Assembly: GCA_900316265.1 (NCBI GenBank)
Contig: ONCH01000022.1
Location: 1 to 64,000, forward strand
Length of the DNA stretch: 64,000 nt
Source: an uncultured Prevotellaceae bacterium
Lineage (GTDB): Bacteria; Bacteroidota; Bacteroidia; Bacteroidales; Bacteroidaceae
Reading direction: 5' to 3'
The notes under the pieces are model-generated. The model saw nothing but the letters and a program-made list of their open reading frames with translations. It was not told the origin of the DNA and ran no database searches. Made by a program: the position numbers and the translations under genes. Position 1 is the stretch's first letter. Each line of letters begins with the position of its first letter. Below are positions 7,161 through 16,381 of this stretch, piece after piece.

Positions 7161-7985
7161 TTAGAGAGAATAGACGATATCTTGTACATAATTTGCCCAT
7201 TCCATCGGACTTTTGCTCTTGTCAAAGGTCTGCCAGGGGATAGGTTTGCCAATGGCCACGCGGAACGTTTTTCCTACGTTTTTATACATTTCATCGACCA
7301 AAAACAGCATGGCCAAGTTGAATGGCAGGAAACGGTCGGAGAAATTGGCCAAGCGATAGAAGAAGCTGGAGTTCTGACCACCGAAGTGGATAGGAACCAC
7401 GTCGCGCTGGTATTCTACGCTCTTCGCTATGAACGTCTTCTTCCATGGGATATCACGAATTACACCATTATGACGACGGGAACAAAGACCAGCAGGGAAC
7501 ATCAGCATGTGATTATCGCTCTTGAAACCTGCCTCCACCATAGCGGGGAAGTTGCGACTGGCCTTACCTGTCTTGTTGATGGGAATACAGAGTGGCGCCA
7601 ACCCTGGAAGGTACATCAACAGGTCGTTGACCAAATAGCGGAAACGAGAATCGTAGTGGCGACCGATAAGGGCACCCAGTGCCACTCCGTCCTCACCACC
7701 CAGTGGATGATTGGACACAAAAGTATAGAGACGACCGTCTGCAGGATCGGGCAGATTCTCCATTCCCTCTACCTCAAGCGTCATCTGTAAATAGTCGACA
7801 CAAGCCTCTAACCAAGGGGTTCCTACTTTGTCGCGAGACTCCCAGAGGAAAGCATTCACTTGATCTTGGTGAGCAATGCGTTTAAGCCATGCCACCAACG
7901 GACGGGGCACCCATTTTGCCTTGGCTCCCATCTTGTTTTTCAGAATGCTATCAATGTCAATAGTCTTCTCTGTAATCTGTCCCAT
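7161..7985 (-). CDS. glsA: O-acyltransferase for glycine lipids (PlsC-like)
   Basis: This 274-residue lysophospholipid-acyltransferase-type protein has the catalytic segment SNHPLGGEDG (His93, Asp99), with one residue more between His and Asp than the classical HX4D motif, and a FPAGLCSRR motif near 155-163. Such proteins in Bacteroidales (GlsA) esterify the hydroxyl of the N-acyl glycine made by GlsB. It is the first gene of a six-gene minus-strand run and follows a TATATTTG promoter element divergent from mraZ. Adjacency to glsB is the main reason for choosing this role over general phosphatidic acid synthesis. Confidence 0.7.
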   Translation of the reverse strand: MGQITEKTIDIDSILKNKMGAKAKWVPRPLVAWLKRIAHQDQVNAFLWESRDKVGTPWLEACVDYLQMTLEVEGMENLPDPADGRLYTFVSNHPLGGEDGVALGALIGRHYDSRFRYLVNDLLMYLPGLAPLCIPINKTGKASRNFPAMVEAGFKSDNHMLMFPAGLCSRRHNGVIRDIPWKKTFIAKSVEYQRDVVPIHFGGQNSSFFYRLANFSDRFLPFNLAMLFLVDEMYKNVGKTFRVAIGKPIPWQTFDKSKSPMEWANYVQDIVYSL

Positions 7986-8011
7986 TTCTCTCTATTTGCC
8001 CTAACGGCATG

Positions 8012-8019
8012 CAAATATA
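8012..8019 (-). promoter_or_regulatory. -7 element for the glsA-to-ABC gene run
   Basis: CAAATATA on the plus strand is TATATTTG on the minus strand, 26 nt before the glsA start. A clear -33 box is not visible. Confidence 0.6.
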
Positions 8020-8100
8020 CGGAAAAATGTTCTAATAATTGCACTTTTAAAGAAAATTTGCGCAAATAAGGAATCTTTTGCATCTTTTCACTCAAAAAAA

Positions 8101-8130
8101 GTGGGGAAATGTGGGGAAATGTGGAGGAAA
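8101..8130 (+). promoter_or_regulatory. MraZ operator: three 10-bp TGGGG repeats
   Basis: Three head-to-tail decamers, GTGGGGAAAT, GTGGGGAAAT and GTGGAGGAAA, lie directly before the mraZ -7 element. MraZ is known in other bacteria to bind direct repeats of TGGGN spaced 10 bp apart upstream of its own gene; the arrangement here matches, with the third unit degenerate. The repeats cover the region where the -33 contact would fall, so autorepression of the division cluster is the expected outcome. Confidence 0.8.
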
Positions 8131-8135
8131 ATGTA

Positions 8136-8143
8136 TACCTTTG
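8136..8143 (+). promoter_or_regulatory. -7 element of the dcw (mraZ) promoter
   Basis: TACCTTTG fits the Bacteroidetes TAnnTTTG consensus, 30 nt before the mraZ ATG. No good TTTG is seen 20 bp upstream because the MraZ repeats occupy that space. Confidence 0.75.
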
Positions 8144-8173
8144 CATCCGAAACTAGTTTTTATATAAGTACGC

Positions 8174-8632
8174 ATGCGATTTTTAGGTAATATAGAAGCC
8201 AAGATGGACGCTAAAGGACGCGCCTTCCTGCCCGCAGTATTCCGCAAGATACTGCAGACAGCTAGCGAGGAACGTCTGGTATTACGCAAGGATGTATTCC
8301 AGCCTTGCTTAGTCCTGTACCCTGAAAGCGTATGGAACGAACAGATGGATGCTTTGCGCCAGCGTCTGAACCGATGGAACAAGCAACACCAGCAGGTGTT
8401 CCGCCAGTTTGTCAGCGAAGTGGAAGTGCTGACACTCGACGGCAACGGCAGATTCCTGGTGCCTAAGCGTTATCTGCGCATGGCCGATATCGAGCAGGAC
8501 ATCAAGTTCGTGGGTATGGGCGACACTATAGAAATATGGAGTTGCCAGCAGGCTGAGAAAAATCAGATGAACCCAGAAGATTTCGGCGAGACGCTGGAAG
8601 AACTGATGGTGGAAATGAAGAATGAAGAGTGA
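8174..8632 (+). CDS. mraZ: Transcriptional regulator MraZ
   Basis: This 152-residue DNA-binding protein forms ring oligomers and regulates the division and cell-wall cluster. Two AbrB-like half-domains are visible, each with the DxxxR motif: DAKGRAFLP (about 12-20) and DGNGRFLVP (about 90-98). It is the first gene of the dcw cluster, 3 bp from rsmH, and three candidate MraZ-binding repeats lie just upstream. Length is normal for the family. Confidence 0.95.
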   Translation: MRFLGNIEAKMDAKGRAFLPAVFRKILQTASEERLVLRKDVFQPCLVLYPESVWNEQMDALRQRLNRWNKQHQQVFRQFVSEVEVLTLDGNGRFLVPKRYLRMADIEQDIKFVGMGDTIEIWSCQQAEKNQMNPEDFGETLEELMVEMKNEE

Positions 8633-8635
8633 GAA

Positions 8636-9556
8636 ATGATTGTTGACACTGAGACATATCACGTACCTGTGCTCTTGAAAGAGAGCGTTGACGGACTGGA
8701 CATCCAGTCCGACGGCATTTATGTGGATGTAACCTTCGGTGGAGGCGGTCATTCCAAGGAAATTCTCTCACGATTGGGAAGCAAAGGCCACCTGTATAGC
8801 TTTGACCAGGATGCCGATGCCGAAAAGAATATCGTCAATGACGACAGATTCACCTTCGTACGCAGCAACTTTAGATATATAGAAAACTGGATGCAGTATT
8901 ACGGAGTGGACCATATTGACGGACTGTTGGCTGACTTGGGCGTGTCGAGTCACCATTTCGATGATGAGACCCGCGGATTCTCCTTCCGTTTCGATGCTCC
9001 ATTGGATATGCGTATGAACAACCGTGCCGGCAAGACTGCCGCTGAGATACTGAACGACTATAGCGAAGAGCAGTTGGCTGATGTATTCTACCTCTATGGA
9101 GAGTTGAAAGACGCACGTCGTATAGCAAAAACCATCGTGAAAGCACGCCAACAGGCACGTATAGAGACTACTGGCCAGCTACTAAAAGTACTTGGCATAG
9201 ATGTTGACAATACGAATGGCCAGTGGAAAAAAGATATGGCAAAAATCTATCAGGCGTTACGCATTGAGGTGAACCACGAAATGGATGCCCTGCGCGAGAT
9301 GCTAAAAGGTGCTACTCACCTGCTAAGAAAAGGCGGACGACTGAGCGTTATCACCTATCACTCACTGGAAGATCGTCTCGTGAAAAACGTGATAAAAGCA
9401 GGTAATACAGAGGGCAAAGTGGAGCAGGATTTTTTCGGACGTTTCCTGTCGCCCTTCAAAGCCACCAGCAACAAGGTGATAGTGCCTAATGAACAAGAGC
9501 AGGCAGAAAATCCACGCAGTCGCAGTGCCAAGCTCCGTATAGCTGAAAGAATTTAA
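8636..9556 (+). CDS. rsmH: 16S rRNA (cytosine(1402)-N4)-methyltransferase
   Basis: RsmH (306 aa) methylates C1402 of 16S rRNA in the decoding centre. The SAM-binding loop is DVTFGGGGHS (31-40), followed by LADLGVSSHHFD, the PLDMRMN motif and the C-terminal NPRSRSAKLR signature. It lies between mraZ and ftsL as in nearly all dcw clusters, starting 3 bp after the mraZ stop. Confidence 0.96.
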   Translation: MIVDTETYHVPVLLKESVDGLDIQSDGIYVDVTFGGGGHSKEILSRLGSKGHLYSFDQDADAEKNIVNDDRFTFVRSNFRYIENWMQYYGVDHIDGLLADLGVSSHHFDDETRGFSFRFDAPLDMRMNNRAGKTAAEILNDYSEEQLADVFYLYGELKDARRIAKTIVKARQQARIETTGQLLKVLGIDVDNTNGQWKKDMAKIYQALRIEVNHEMDALREMLKGATHLLRKGGRLSVITYHSLEDRLVKNVIKAGNTEGKVEQDFFGRFLSPFKATSNKVIVPNEQEQAENPRSRSAKLRIAERI

Positions 9557-9565
9557 CAGAAGAAC

Positions 9566-10033
9566 ATGACTGACGAACAGATACAAGAAGAGCAAATCCA
9601 AGAGGAGAGTGCATCGACAATGGCTAATGAGAAAAGCCAGGGAGAGCACGACCTCAAAGAGACGCTGAAGAAGATTAAAGAGACGGTGAGTGAGGAAGAC
9701 CCTAAACCTTCTTCACAACTGAATCTGCGTACCATCCTTGGTGGCGACCTGCTGACTTCGGAGATGGTGCGTTCACAAATCTGGCTGTTCGTACTGATTG
9801 TGGCCTTCTCAACGGTCTATGTAGCCTTCCGCTATCAATGTCAGCAAGACATGCTAACCATTGACAAGATGGAACAACAGTTGAAGGATGCCAAGTTCAG
9901 AGCACTGAGCTCATCGAGCAGACTGACAGAGAAGTGTCGTGAAAGCCACGTATTAGAGATATTGAAACAAAACAAGGACTCACTGCTCCACCAGGCAGAC
10001 CAGCCCCCCTATATAATAGAAGTACCAGAATGA
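9566..10033 (+). CDS. ftsL: FtsL-like cell division protein
   Basis: This 155-residue bitopic protein has a charged, Glu/Gln-rich cytoplasmic N-terminus (about 1-70), one membrane helix (IWLFVLIVAFSTVYVAF, about 72-88) and a periplasmic heptad-like segment (about 90-140). Position between rsmH and ftsI, topology and coiled-coil content identify it as FtsL, which works with FtsQ and FtsB at the septum. The cytoplasmic extension is longer than in enterobacteria, as seen in Bacteroidetes. Overlaps ftsI by 4 nt (ATGA), so the two are probably translationally coupled. Confidence 0.8.
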   Translation: MTDEQIQEEQIQEESASTMANEKSQGEHDLKETLKKIKETVSEEDPKPSSQLNLRTILGGDLLTSEMVRSQIWLFVLIVAFSTVYVAFRYQCQQDMLTIDKMEQQLKDAKFRALSSSSRLTEKCRESHVLEILKQNKDSLLHQADQPPYIIEVPE

Positions 10034-12225
10034 GCAAGTTTGACAATGATAAAGTGATGCCGCGCTATATGGCTATTGCCTTGGTGCTGACACTTGTTGG
10101 TATTGCCGTTATCGGCAAGGCCTTCTATATCATGACTGCTCAAAAACAGTATTGGACGGAGGTGGCTGGTCGTCTGAAGCGAGATAGTGTGGTGGTGAAG
10201 CCCAACCGCGGCAATATCCTCAGCAGTGATGGTCAGTTGATGGCCAGCTCCATACCAGAATATAAAATCTTCATGGACTTCCAGGCTTCAGCCTTTGAAG
10301 ATGATTCGCTGTGGCTGGATAAGGTAGATTCTGTCTGTGAGGGTTTGCATCGTATTTTCCCCACGCGCACGGCTGAGGAGTTCAAGGCCCATTTGGAGGA
10401 AGGTCGTCACAAGATGGTATATGACAAGAAAAGTGGTCAGCAGAAGATGGGCTCCCGCTGGTGGAATATCTGGCCGAAACGCATCAACTACAACACCTAT
10501 ATGGAAGTGAAGCAACTTCCTTTCTTCAATATGTCGAAGAACAAGAGCGGCTTTACGGAGGAGATTTACAACTCGCGTAACCGTCCCTTCGGTTCGCTGG
10601 CCAAGCGTACCATTGGTGGTCTGTTCGGTGCCAAAGACTCTGCTTACTTCGGTCTGGAGATGTCGTATGACTCCATCCTGCGTGGTACGCCAGGTATTAC
10701 GGGTCGTCGTAAGGTCCTGAACAAGTATATGAATATTCCTGTCATGCTGCCTATTGACGGTGCCGATATCGTCACCACTATCGATGTCAACATGCAGGAT
10801 ATTGCTGAACGCGCATTGATAGACGAGCTGAAACTCGTCAACGGCGAGATGGGTGTCGCTATCCTCATGGAGGTGAAGACAGGTGACGTGAAGGCCATCG
10901 TCAACATGATGCGCATGGGTGACAGCCCAGAAAACTACCAATATGCAGAGGCCGTAAATAGTGCTATCAGCTATCGCTGTGAGCCTGGTTCAGTATTCAA
11001 GGTGGCCTCATTCCTGGTAGCGCTGGACGATGCAGTCGTGGACACCAGCTATGTCATCCATACGGGTAGTGGTGTTCAGGAGATGCATGGCCGTTGGATG
11101 AAAGACCACAACTGGCGTCGTGGCGGCTATGGCGATATCAATGTGGCCCGTACACTGGAGGTCAGTTCGAACATTGGTGTCAGCCATGTCATCGACAAGT
11201 TCTATGGAAAGAATCCGGAGCGCTATGTCAAAGGACTCTATCGTGTAGGTATCCATGAGGACTTAAAGTTGCCATTGGTAGGTTATCTGCCTCCACGCAT
11301 CCGCATGCCTCATAAGAATAAGCGCGGCCAGTATGAGAACTGGAGCAAGACTGCCCTACCCTGGATGTCTATCGGTTATGAGACGCAGATTGCACCTATT
11401 AATACGGTGACCTTCTATAATGCCATTGCCAACAATGGTAAGATGATGCGTCCACGCTTCGTTAAGAAGATTGTCAAGAATGGTGAGACCATTGCTGAGT
11501 TTGAACCAGAGGTTATCAAAGAGCGTATTGCCAAACCACAGGCTATCAAGACCATGCAGACCATTCTGGAACATGTAGTCAGCCAAGGTTTGGGACGAAA
11601 AGCCGGTTCTCCACTGTTTAAAGTGGCAGGAAAGACAGGTACCGCACAGGTTGCCGACCAGCATGGTAGTTACCATTCAGGTGTTACCCGCTACTGGCTG
11701 TCGTTCTCCGGCTACTTCCCTGCCGACGATCCTCGCTATACGTGTATCGTCTGCATCAAGAAGACTGGCCTGCCAGCTTCAGGTGGCGGTATGAGCGGTG
11801 TCGTCTTCCATCATATTGCTGAAGGAGTGATGGCCCGTCATCTGAAGATGCGCGTCGATGATGCCCACGATGAGCGTTCTGTTGTCATTCCTGATGTAAA
11901 GAACGGTAATATCATTGCTGCGAGTCAGGTTCTTTCTGATCTGGGTATCAAGACCAATAAGCACTGGAGTGGCAGCTACTCGAATGGCAATCCCATCTGG
12001 GGTACTGTAGAGCGTCGTCACGATGGTGTGGCTCTGTCGAAGACCAAGATCAGTAACACAGCGGTTCCTGATGTAACAGGGATGGGCGCCAAGGATGCCG
12101 TCTATCTGCTGGAAACCTATGGTTTGCGTGTTAAGCTGCATGGTCGCGGCAAGGTGAAGCACCAGAGTCTTCCTGCTGGAAGTGCCGTTGTCAAGAATGG
12201 CGAGTGTATGTTGACATTAGAATAA
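10030..12225 (+). CDS. ftsI: Septal peptidoglycan transpeptidase with PASTA domains
   Basis: This class B penicillin-binding protein of 731 residues crosslinks peptidoglycan at the septum. It has a membrane anchor (about 14-34), a dimerisation domain and a transpeptidase domain with SVFK (Ser321-Lys324), SSN (379-381) and KTGT (535-538). Two PASTA-like repeats close the C-terminus, beginning at IPDVKNGN and VPDVTGMG (about 617-731), which makes it resemble SpoVD/Pbp2x-type proteins rather than E. coli FtsI. All catalytic motifs are intact. It overlaps ftsL upstream by 4 nt. Confidence 0.95.
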   Translation: MSKFDNDKVMPRYMAIALVLTLVGIAVIGKAFYIMTAQKQYWTEVAGRLKRDSVVVKPNRGNILSSDGQLMASSIPEYKIFMDFQASAFEDDSLWLDKVDSVCEGLHRIFPTRTAEEFKAHLEEGRHKMVYDKKSGQQKMGSRWWNIWPKRINYNTYMEVKQLPFFNMSKNKSGFTEEIYNSRNRPFGSLAKRTIGGLFGAKDSAYFGLEMSYDSILRGTPGITGRRKVLNKYMNIPVMLPIDGADIVTTIDVNMQDIAERALIDELKLVNGEMGVAILMEVKTGDVKAIVNMMRMGDSPENYQYAEAVNSAISYRCEPGSVFKVASFLVALDDAVVDTSYVIHTGSGVQEMHGRWMKDHNWRRGGYGDINVARTLEVSSNIGVSHVIDKFYGKNPERYVKGLYRVGIHEDLKLPLVGYLPPRIRMPHKNKRGQYENWSKTALPWMSIGYETQIAPINTVTFYNAIANNGKMMRPRFVKKIVKNGETIAEFEPEVIKERIAKPQAIKTMQTILEHVVSQGLGRKAGSPLFKVAGKTGTAQVADQHGSYHSGVTRYWLSFSGYFPADDPRYTCIVCIKKTGLPASGGGMSGVVFHHIAEGVMARHLKMRVDDAHDERSVVIPDVKNGNIIAASQVLSDLGIKTNKHWSGSYSNGNPIWGTVERRHDGVALSKTKISNTAVPDVTGMGAKDAVYLLETYGLRVKLHGRGKVKHQSLPAGSAVVKNGECMLTLE

Positions 12226-12251
12226 AAACACTATATAATATAATAAGGTAT

Positions 12252-13721
12252 ATGAAATTAAGTGAACTGCTGAAGTACGTTAAGCCTATTGCCATCGTTG
12301 GTAATGCTGAAGTAGACATCACTGGTGTGAACATCGATTCACGCAAGATTGAGAAGGGACATCTCTTTGTGGCTATCAAAGGCACACAGACGGATGGCCA
12401 CCGCTTTATCCCCAAAGCATTGGAGCTGGGAGCTGTGGCTGTGCTGTGCGAGGACCTGCCCGAGGGTTTTAGCGCGGAAAGCGCTGAGAACATCACCTAT
12501 GTGCAGGTCGCTTCAACAGAGGCGGCTGTAGGTCCAGTGGCTACTGTGTTCTATGGCGAGCCCTCACAACATTTGAAGCTGGTGGGTGTTACAGGTACAA
12601 ATGGCAAGACAACCATCGCCACCTTATTATATAATATGTTCCGTAAATTCGGCCACAAGTGCGGTCTGCTCTCTACAGTGTGCAACTACATCGAGGGCGA
12701 GGCAATCCCTGCCGACCATACTACCCCCGACCCTATTGAACTGAACAAGTTGCTACACCAGATGGTAGAGGCAGGTTGTGAATATGCCTTTATGGAGTGC
12801 TCCAGCCATGCCATTGCCCAGCAACGCATTGGCGGTTTGAAGTTTGCAGGTGGTCTGTTTACGAACCTGACACGCGACCATCTGGACTATCATAAGACCT
12901 TTGAGAACTATCGTGATACCAAGAAGGCTTTCTTCGATGGACTGTCAAAGGATGCTTTCGCCATTACCAATGCCGACGACAAAAACGGCAGTGTGATGGT
13001 ACAGAACTGTAAAGCACAGGTGAAGACGTATTCCGTACAGCGCATGGCCGACTTCCGTGCTCGCATCATTGAGTGCCATTTCGAAGGTATGTACCTGGAT
13101 ATCAATGGTCAGGAAGTTGGCGTACAATTCATCGGTAAGTTCAATGTCTCCAACCTGTTAGCTGTCTATGGTGCTGCAATTATGTTGGGCAAGAAGCCAG
13201 AGGATATTCTCGTGGTACTCAGCACATTGAAGAGTGTAGCAGGCCGTCTGGAACCCATTCGTTCAGAAGAAGGTATAACAGCTATTGTCGATTATGCCCA
13301 TACCCCCGATGCACTGGAGAATGTGCTTAATGCCATTCACGAAGTGATGGAGGGTAAGCAGGGCAAGATTATCACAGTCTGCGGTGCTGGTGGTAACCGT
13401 GACAAGGGTAAGCGTCCGTTGATGGCTCAGGAGGCTGTCAAACAGAGCGACCGTGTTATTATCACTTCCGACAATCCCCGTTTCGAGGAGCCCCAGGATA
13501 TTATCAACGACATGCTGGCAGGTCTCGACCAGAAGCAAATGAAGAAGGTGGTAAGTATTGTTGACCGCAAAGAGGCTATCCGTACCGCCAGTATGATGGC
13601 TGAGAAGGGCGATGTTATCCTCATTGCCGGTAAGGGTCATGAGGATTATCAGGAAATCAAGGGAGTAAAGCACCACTTTGACGACCGCGAGGTAGTTCGC
13701 GAGATCTTTGGCCTCTCGTAA
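12252..13721 (+). CDS. murE: UDP-MurNAc-L-Ala-D-Glu:meso-diaminopimelate ligase
   Basis: MurE adds the third amino acid to the peptidoglycan precursor. I chose ATG 12252 (MKLSELLKY); an upstream ATG in the same frame would overlap ftsI and adds a non-conserved tail. The 489-residue product has [10 protein letters not shown] (112-121), the SSHAI motif and a C-terminal DNPR motif, which marks meso-diaminopimelate rather than lysine specificity. The position after ftsI is standard. Confidence 0.96.
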   Translation: MKLSELLKYVKPIAIVGNAEVDITGVNIDSRKIEKGHLFVAIKGTQTDGHRFIPKALELGAVAVLCEDLPEGFSAESAENITYVQVASTEAAVGPVATVFYGEPSQHLKLVGVTGTNGKTTIATLLYNMFRKFGHKCGLLSTVCNYIEGEAIPADHTTPDPIELNKLLHQMVEAGCEYAFMECSSHAIAQQRIGGLKFAGGLFTNLTRDHLDYHKTFENYRDTKKAFFDGLSKDAFAITNADDKNGSVMVQNCKAQVKTYSVQRMADFRARIIECHFEGMYLDINGQEVGVQFIGKFNVSNLLAVYGAAIMLGKKPEDILVVLSTLKSVAGRLEPIRSEEGITAIVDYAHTPDALENVLNAIHEVMEGKQGKIITVCGAGGNRDKGKRPLMAQEAVKQSDRVIITSDNPRFEEPQDIINDMLAGLDQKQMKKVVSIVDRKEAIRTASMMAEKGDVILIAGKGHEDYQEIKGVKHHFDDREVVREIFGLS

Positions 13722-13752
13722 TAACGAAATAACGTTATAACGCAATAACGAT
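13722..13752 (+). repeat. Octamer tandem repeat (TAACGNNA) between murE and mraY
   Basis: Four near-octamers, TAACGAAA, TAACGTTA, TAACGCAA and TAACGATA, fill the gap. The same octamer pattern is seen at 4772-4797 and 62461-62490. Confidence 0.85.
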
Positions 13753-13765
13753 AAAAAGAAAGATT

Positions 13766-15037
13766 ATGTTATATTACATCTTCAGATTCCTCGAACAGTT
13801 CAATATACCGGGTGCCCACATCTGGTCGTACATCTCGTTCCGTGCATTGTTGGCCCTCATTCTGTCACTGATGATTTCTGCATGGTTTGGTGAGTACTTT
13901 ATCAAGTGGATGAAACGTCGTAACATTTCGGAGACTGCCCGTGATCCAAGCATCGACCCCTTTGGTGTGGAGAAAAAGGGCGTACCGACCATGGGTGGCA
14001 TCATCATTATCGTTTCTATCCTGGTACCCGTCATCCTGTTGGGACGTATGCGTAACATCTACCTGCTGTTGATGATTGGTACGACATTATGGTTGGGATT
14101 CCTGGGCTTTATGGATGACTATATCAAGATTTTCCGCAAGAACAAGGAAGGTCTGAAAGGACGCTATAAGATTGTCGGCCAGTTGTCGATAGGCTTTATC
14201 GTAGGTCTGACGTTATGGTTGAGCCCTGATGCTGTAGTACGTGAGAATGTGACTATTGCCCAGCAAAATCAAGAGATGGTTGTCAAACACCAGCCTCAGG
14301 CTGTCAAATCGCTGAAGACCACTATTCCGTTTATCAAGAACCACAATCTGAACTATTCAGATGTGATGTCGTTCTGTGGAAAGTATAAGGTAGCAGCAGG
14401 TTGGGTGCTGTTTGTCTTCATGACCATCTTGGTTGTTACGGCAGTATCGAACGGAGCAAACCTCAACGATGGCATGGACGGTATGTGTGCAGGTAATTCT
14501 GCTATTGTGGGTGTGGCATTGGCCATCTTTGCCTATGTATCATCACACATTGTCTATGCAGCCTATTTCGATATCATGTATATTCCTGGTTCGCAAGAAC
14601 TGGTAGTATTCCTAGCTGCATTTATCGGTGCCATGATTGGTTTCCTGTGGTACAACGCCTATCCCGCACAGGTGTTCATGGGCGATACGGGTTCGTTGGC
14701 TATTGGCGGTATCATTGGTGTCTGTGCCGTTATCATCCACAAGGAGTTGATGCTTCCAATATTGTGTGGCATCTTCTTCATCGAGAGTTTGAGTGTCATC
14801 ATCCAGACCCAGTGGTTTAAGATACAAAAGAGAAAAGGTAAGCGTGTGCGTGTGTTCCGTGCAACCCCTATCCACGATACCTTCCGTCGTTTGGACTCGC
14901 AACTCGATGCCACCAGTACCTATATCCTCAAGGGTTGGCCGCGTCGTCCGTTCCATGAGTCGAAGATTACCATCCGTTTCTGGATTACTACCATCATATT
15001 AGCAGCATTAACGATTATCACACTGAAAGTAAGATGA
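13766..15037 (+). CDS. mraY: Phospho-MurNAc-pentapeptide translocase
   Basis: MraY transfers phospho-MurNAc-pentapeptide to undecaprenyl phosphate, giving lipid I at the inner membrane. The 423-residue protein has about ten membrane segments, the FMDDYIK motif (near 113), NLNDGMDGMCAG (near 233) and MGDTGS (near 308). A polar insert around residues 155-200 makes it longer than the roughly 360-residue enterobacterial protein, which is usual in Bacteroidetes. It overlaps murD by 4 nt. Confidence 0.96.
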   Translation: MLYYIFRFLEQFNIPGAHIWSYISFRALLALILSLMISAWFGEYFIKWMKRRNISETARDPSIDPFGVEKKGVPTMGGIIIIVSILVPVILLGRMRNIYLLLMIGTTLWLGFLGFMDDYIKIFRKNKEGLKGRYKIVGQLSIGFIVGLTLWLSPDAVVRENVTIAQQNQEMVVKHQPQAVKSLKTTIPFIKNHNLNYSDVMSFCGKYKVAAGWVLFVFMTILVVTAVSNGANLNDGMDGMCAGNSAIVGVALAIFAYVSSHIVYAAYFDIMYIPGSQELVVFLAAFIGAMIGFLWYNAYPAQVFMGDTGSLAIGGIIGVCAVIIHKELMLPILCGIFFIESLSVIIQTQWFKIQKRKGKRVRVFRATPIHDTFRRLDSQLDATSTYILKGWPRRPFHESKITIRFWITTIILAALTIITLKVR

Positions 15038-16365
15038 GCAAGATTGTTATATTAGGAGCAGGCGAGAGCGGCGCAGGAGCTGCTGTCCTGGCTAAGAAAG
15101 AAGGTTTCGAGGTGTTCGTCAGCGACATGTCGAAAATCAGTGATAAGTATAAGAAGATGCTTGACGACCATCAGATAGCATGGGAGGAAGGCCAACACAC
15201 TGAGGAGAAGATTCTCAGCGCTGACGAGATTATCAAGAGTCCGGGCATTCCCGATACCGCACCGATGATTGTAAAAATCAAGGAGCGTGGCATCGGCATC
15301 ATCAGTGAGATAGAGTTTGCTGGTCGCTATACCAACTCGAAGATGATTTGCATCACTGGTTCTAACGGCAAGACGACGACCACCAGCCTCATCTATCATA
15401 TCTTCAAGAATGCCGGCTATGATGTGGGGCTGGCAGGTAACATCGGCAACTCACTGGCGTTACAGGTAGCAGAAGATCCTCATGCTTATTATGTCATTGA
15501 GCTGAGTTCTTTCCAGCTTGATAATATGTACGACTTCCGTGCGAATATCGCCATTCTGCTGAATATCACGCCCGACCATCTGGACCGTTACGACTTCAAA
15601 ATGCAGAACTATGTCGACGCCAAGATGCGTATCATCCAGAATCAGACCGCGCAGGATGCCTTCATCTACTGGAACGACGACCCCATCATCAAGAAAGAGT
15701 TGGAGAAGTATGACATCCAGGCTATCCAGTATCCGTTCTCTGAGCTGAAGGAGAAAGGTTCCATCGGTTATATCGAAGCTGGACAGTACACCATCGAACA
15801 GCCGGAGCCATTCAATATGGAGCAGGAAGCCCTTAGTCTTACGGGTAAACACAATATCTACAACTCGCTGGCTGCAGGTATTGCCACTAACATCGCTGGT
15901 ATCAAAAAGGATGTTATCCGTCAGTCACTCAGTGACTTCCCTGGTGTGGAGCACCGTCTGGAGAAGGTGTGCACCGTTCGTGGCGTGCAGTATGTCAACG
16001 ACTCGAAGGCCACCAATGTCGATGCCTGCTGGTATGCACTGGAGTCCATGAAGACCAAGACCATTCTGATTATCGGTGGCAAGGACAAGGGTAACGACTA
16101 CGACCCCATCAAACCACTCGTTAAGGAGAAGTGCGCTGGTCTAGTATACCTCGGTGCAGACAACCAGAAGTTGCACGACAACTTCGATGCACTGGGCATC
16201 CCCGTACGCGATACCCACTCTATGAAGGAGTGCATACAGGCCTGCTATGAGATGGCAGAGCCAGGTATGACAGTATTGCTGTCACCCTGCTGTGCATCAT
16301 TCGACCTCTTTAAGAATATGGAGGATCGTGGTGAGCAGTTCAAGGAATTGGCAAGAAACCTTTAA
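15034..16365 (+). CDS. murD: UDP-MurNAc-L-alanine:D-glutamate ligase
   Basis: MurD (443 aa) adds D-glutamate to UDP-MurNAc-L-Ala. It has an N-terminal nucleotide-fold start (VILGAGESGAG), the ATP-binding GSNGKTTTT (109-117), the central NITPDHLDRY motif and the C-terminal LSPCCASFD motif. ATGA overlap with mraY and a 16-bp gap to ftsW keep it in the same transcript. Confidence 0.96.
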   Translation: MSKIVILGAGESGAGAAVLAKKEGFEVFVSDMSKISDKYKKMLDDHQIAWEEGQHTEEKILSADEIIKSPGIPDTAPMIVKIKERGIGIISEIEFAGRYTNSKMICITGSNGKTTTTSLIYHIFKNAGYDVGLAGNIGNSLALQVAEDPHAYYVIELSSFQLDNMYDFRANIAILLNITPDHLDRYDFKMQNYVDAKMRIIQNQTAQDAFIYWNDDPIIKKELEKYDIQAIQYPFSELKEKGSIGYIEAGQYTIEQPEPFNMEQEALSLTGKHNIYNSLAAGIATNIAGIKKDVIRQSLSDFPGVEHRLEKVCTVRGVQYVNDSKATNVDACWYALESMKTKTILIIGGKDKGNDYDPIKPLVKEKCAGLVYLGADNQKLHDNFDALGIPVRDTHSMKECIQACYEMAEPGMTVLLSPCCASFDLFKNMEDRGEQFKELARNL

Positions 16366-16381
16366 AAGGTAAAAAATAAAG

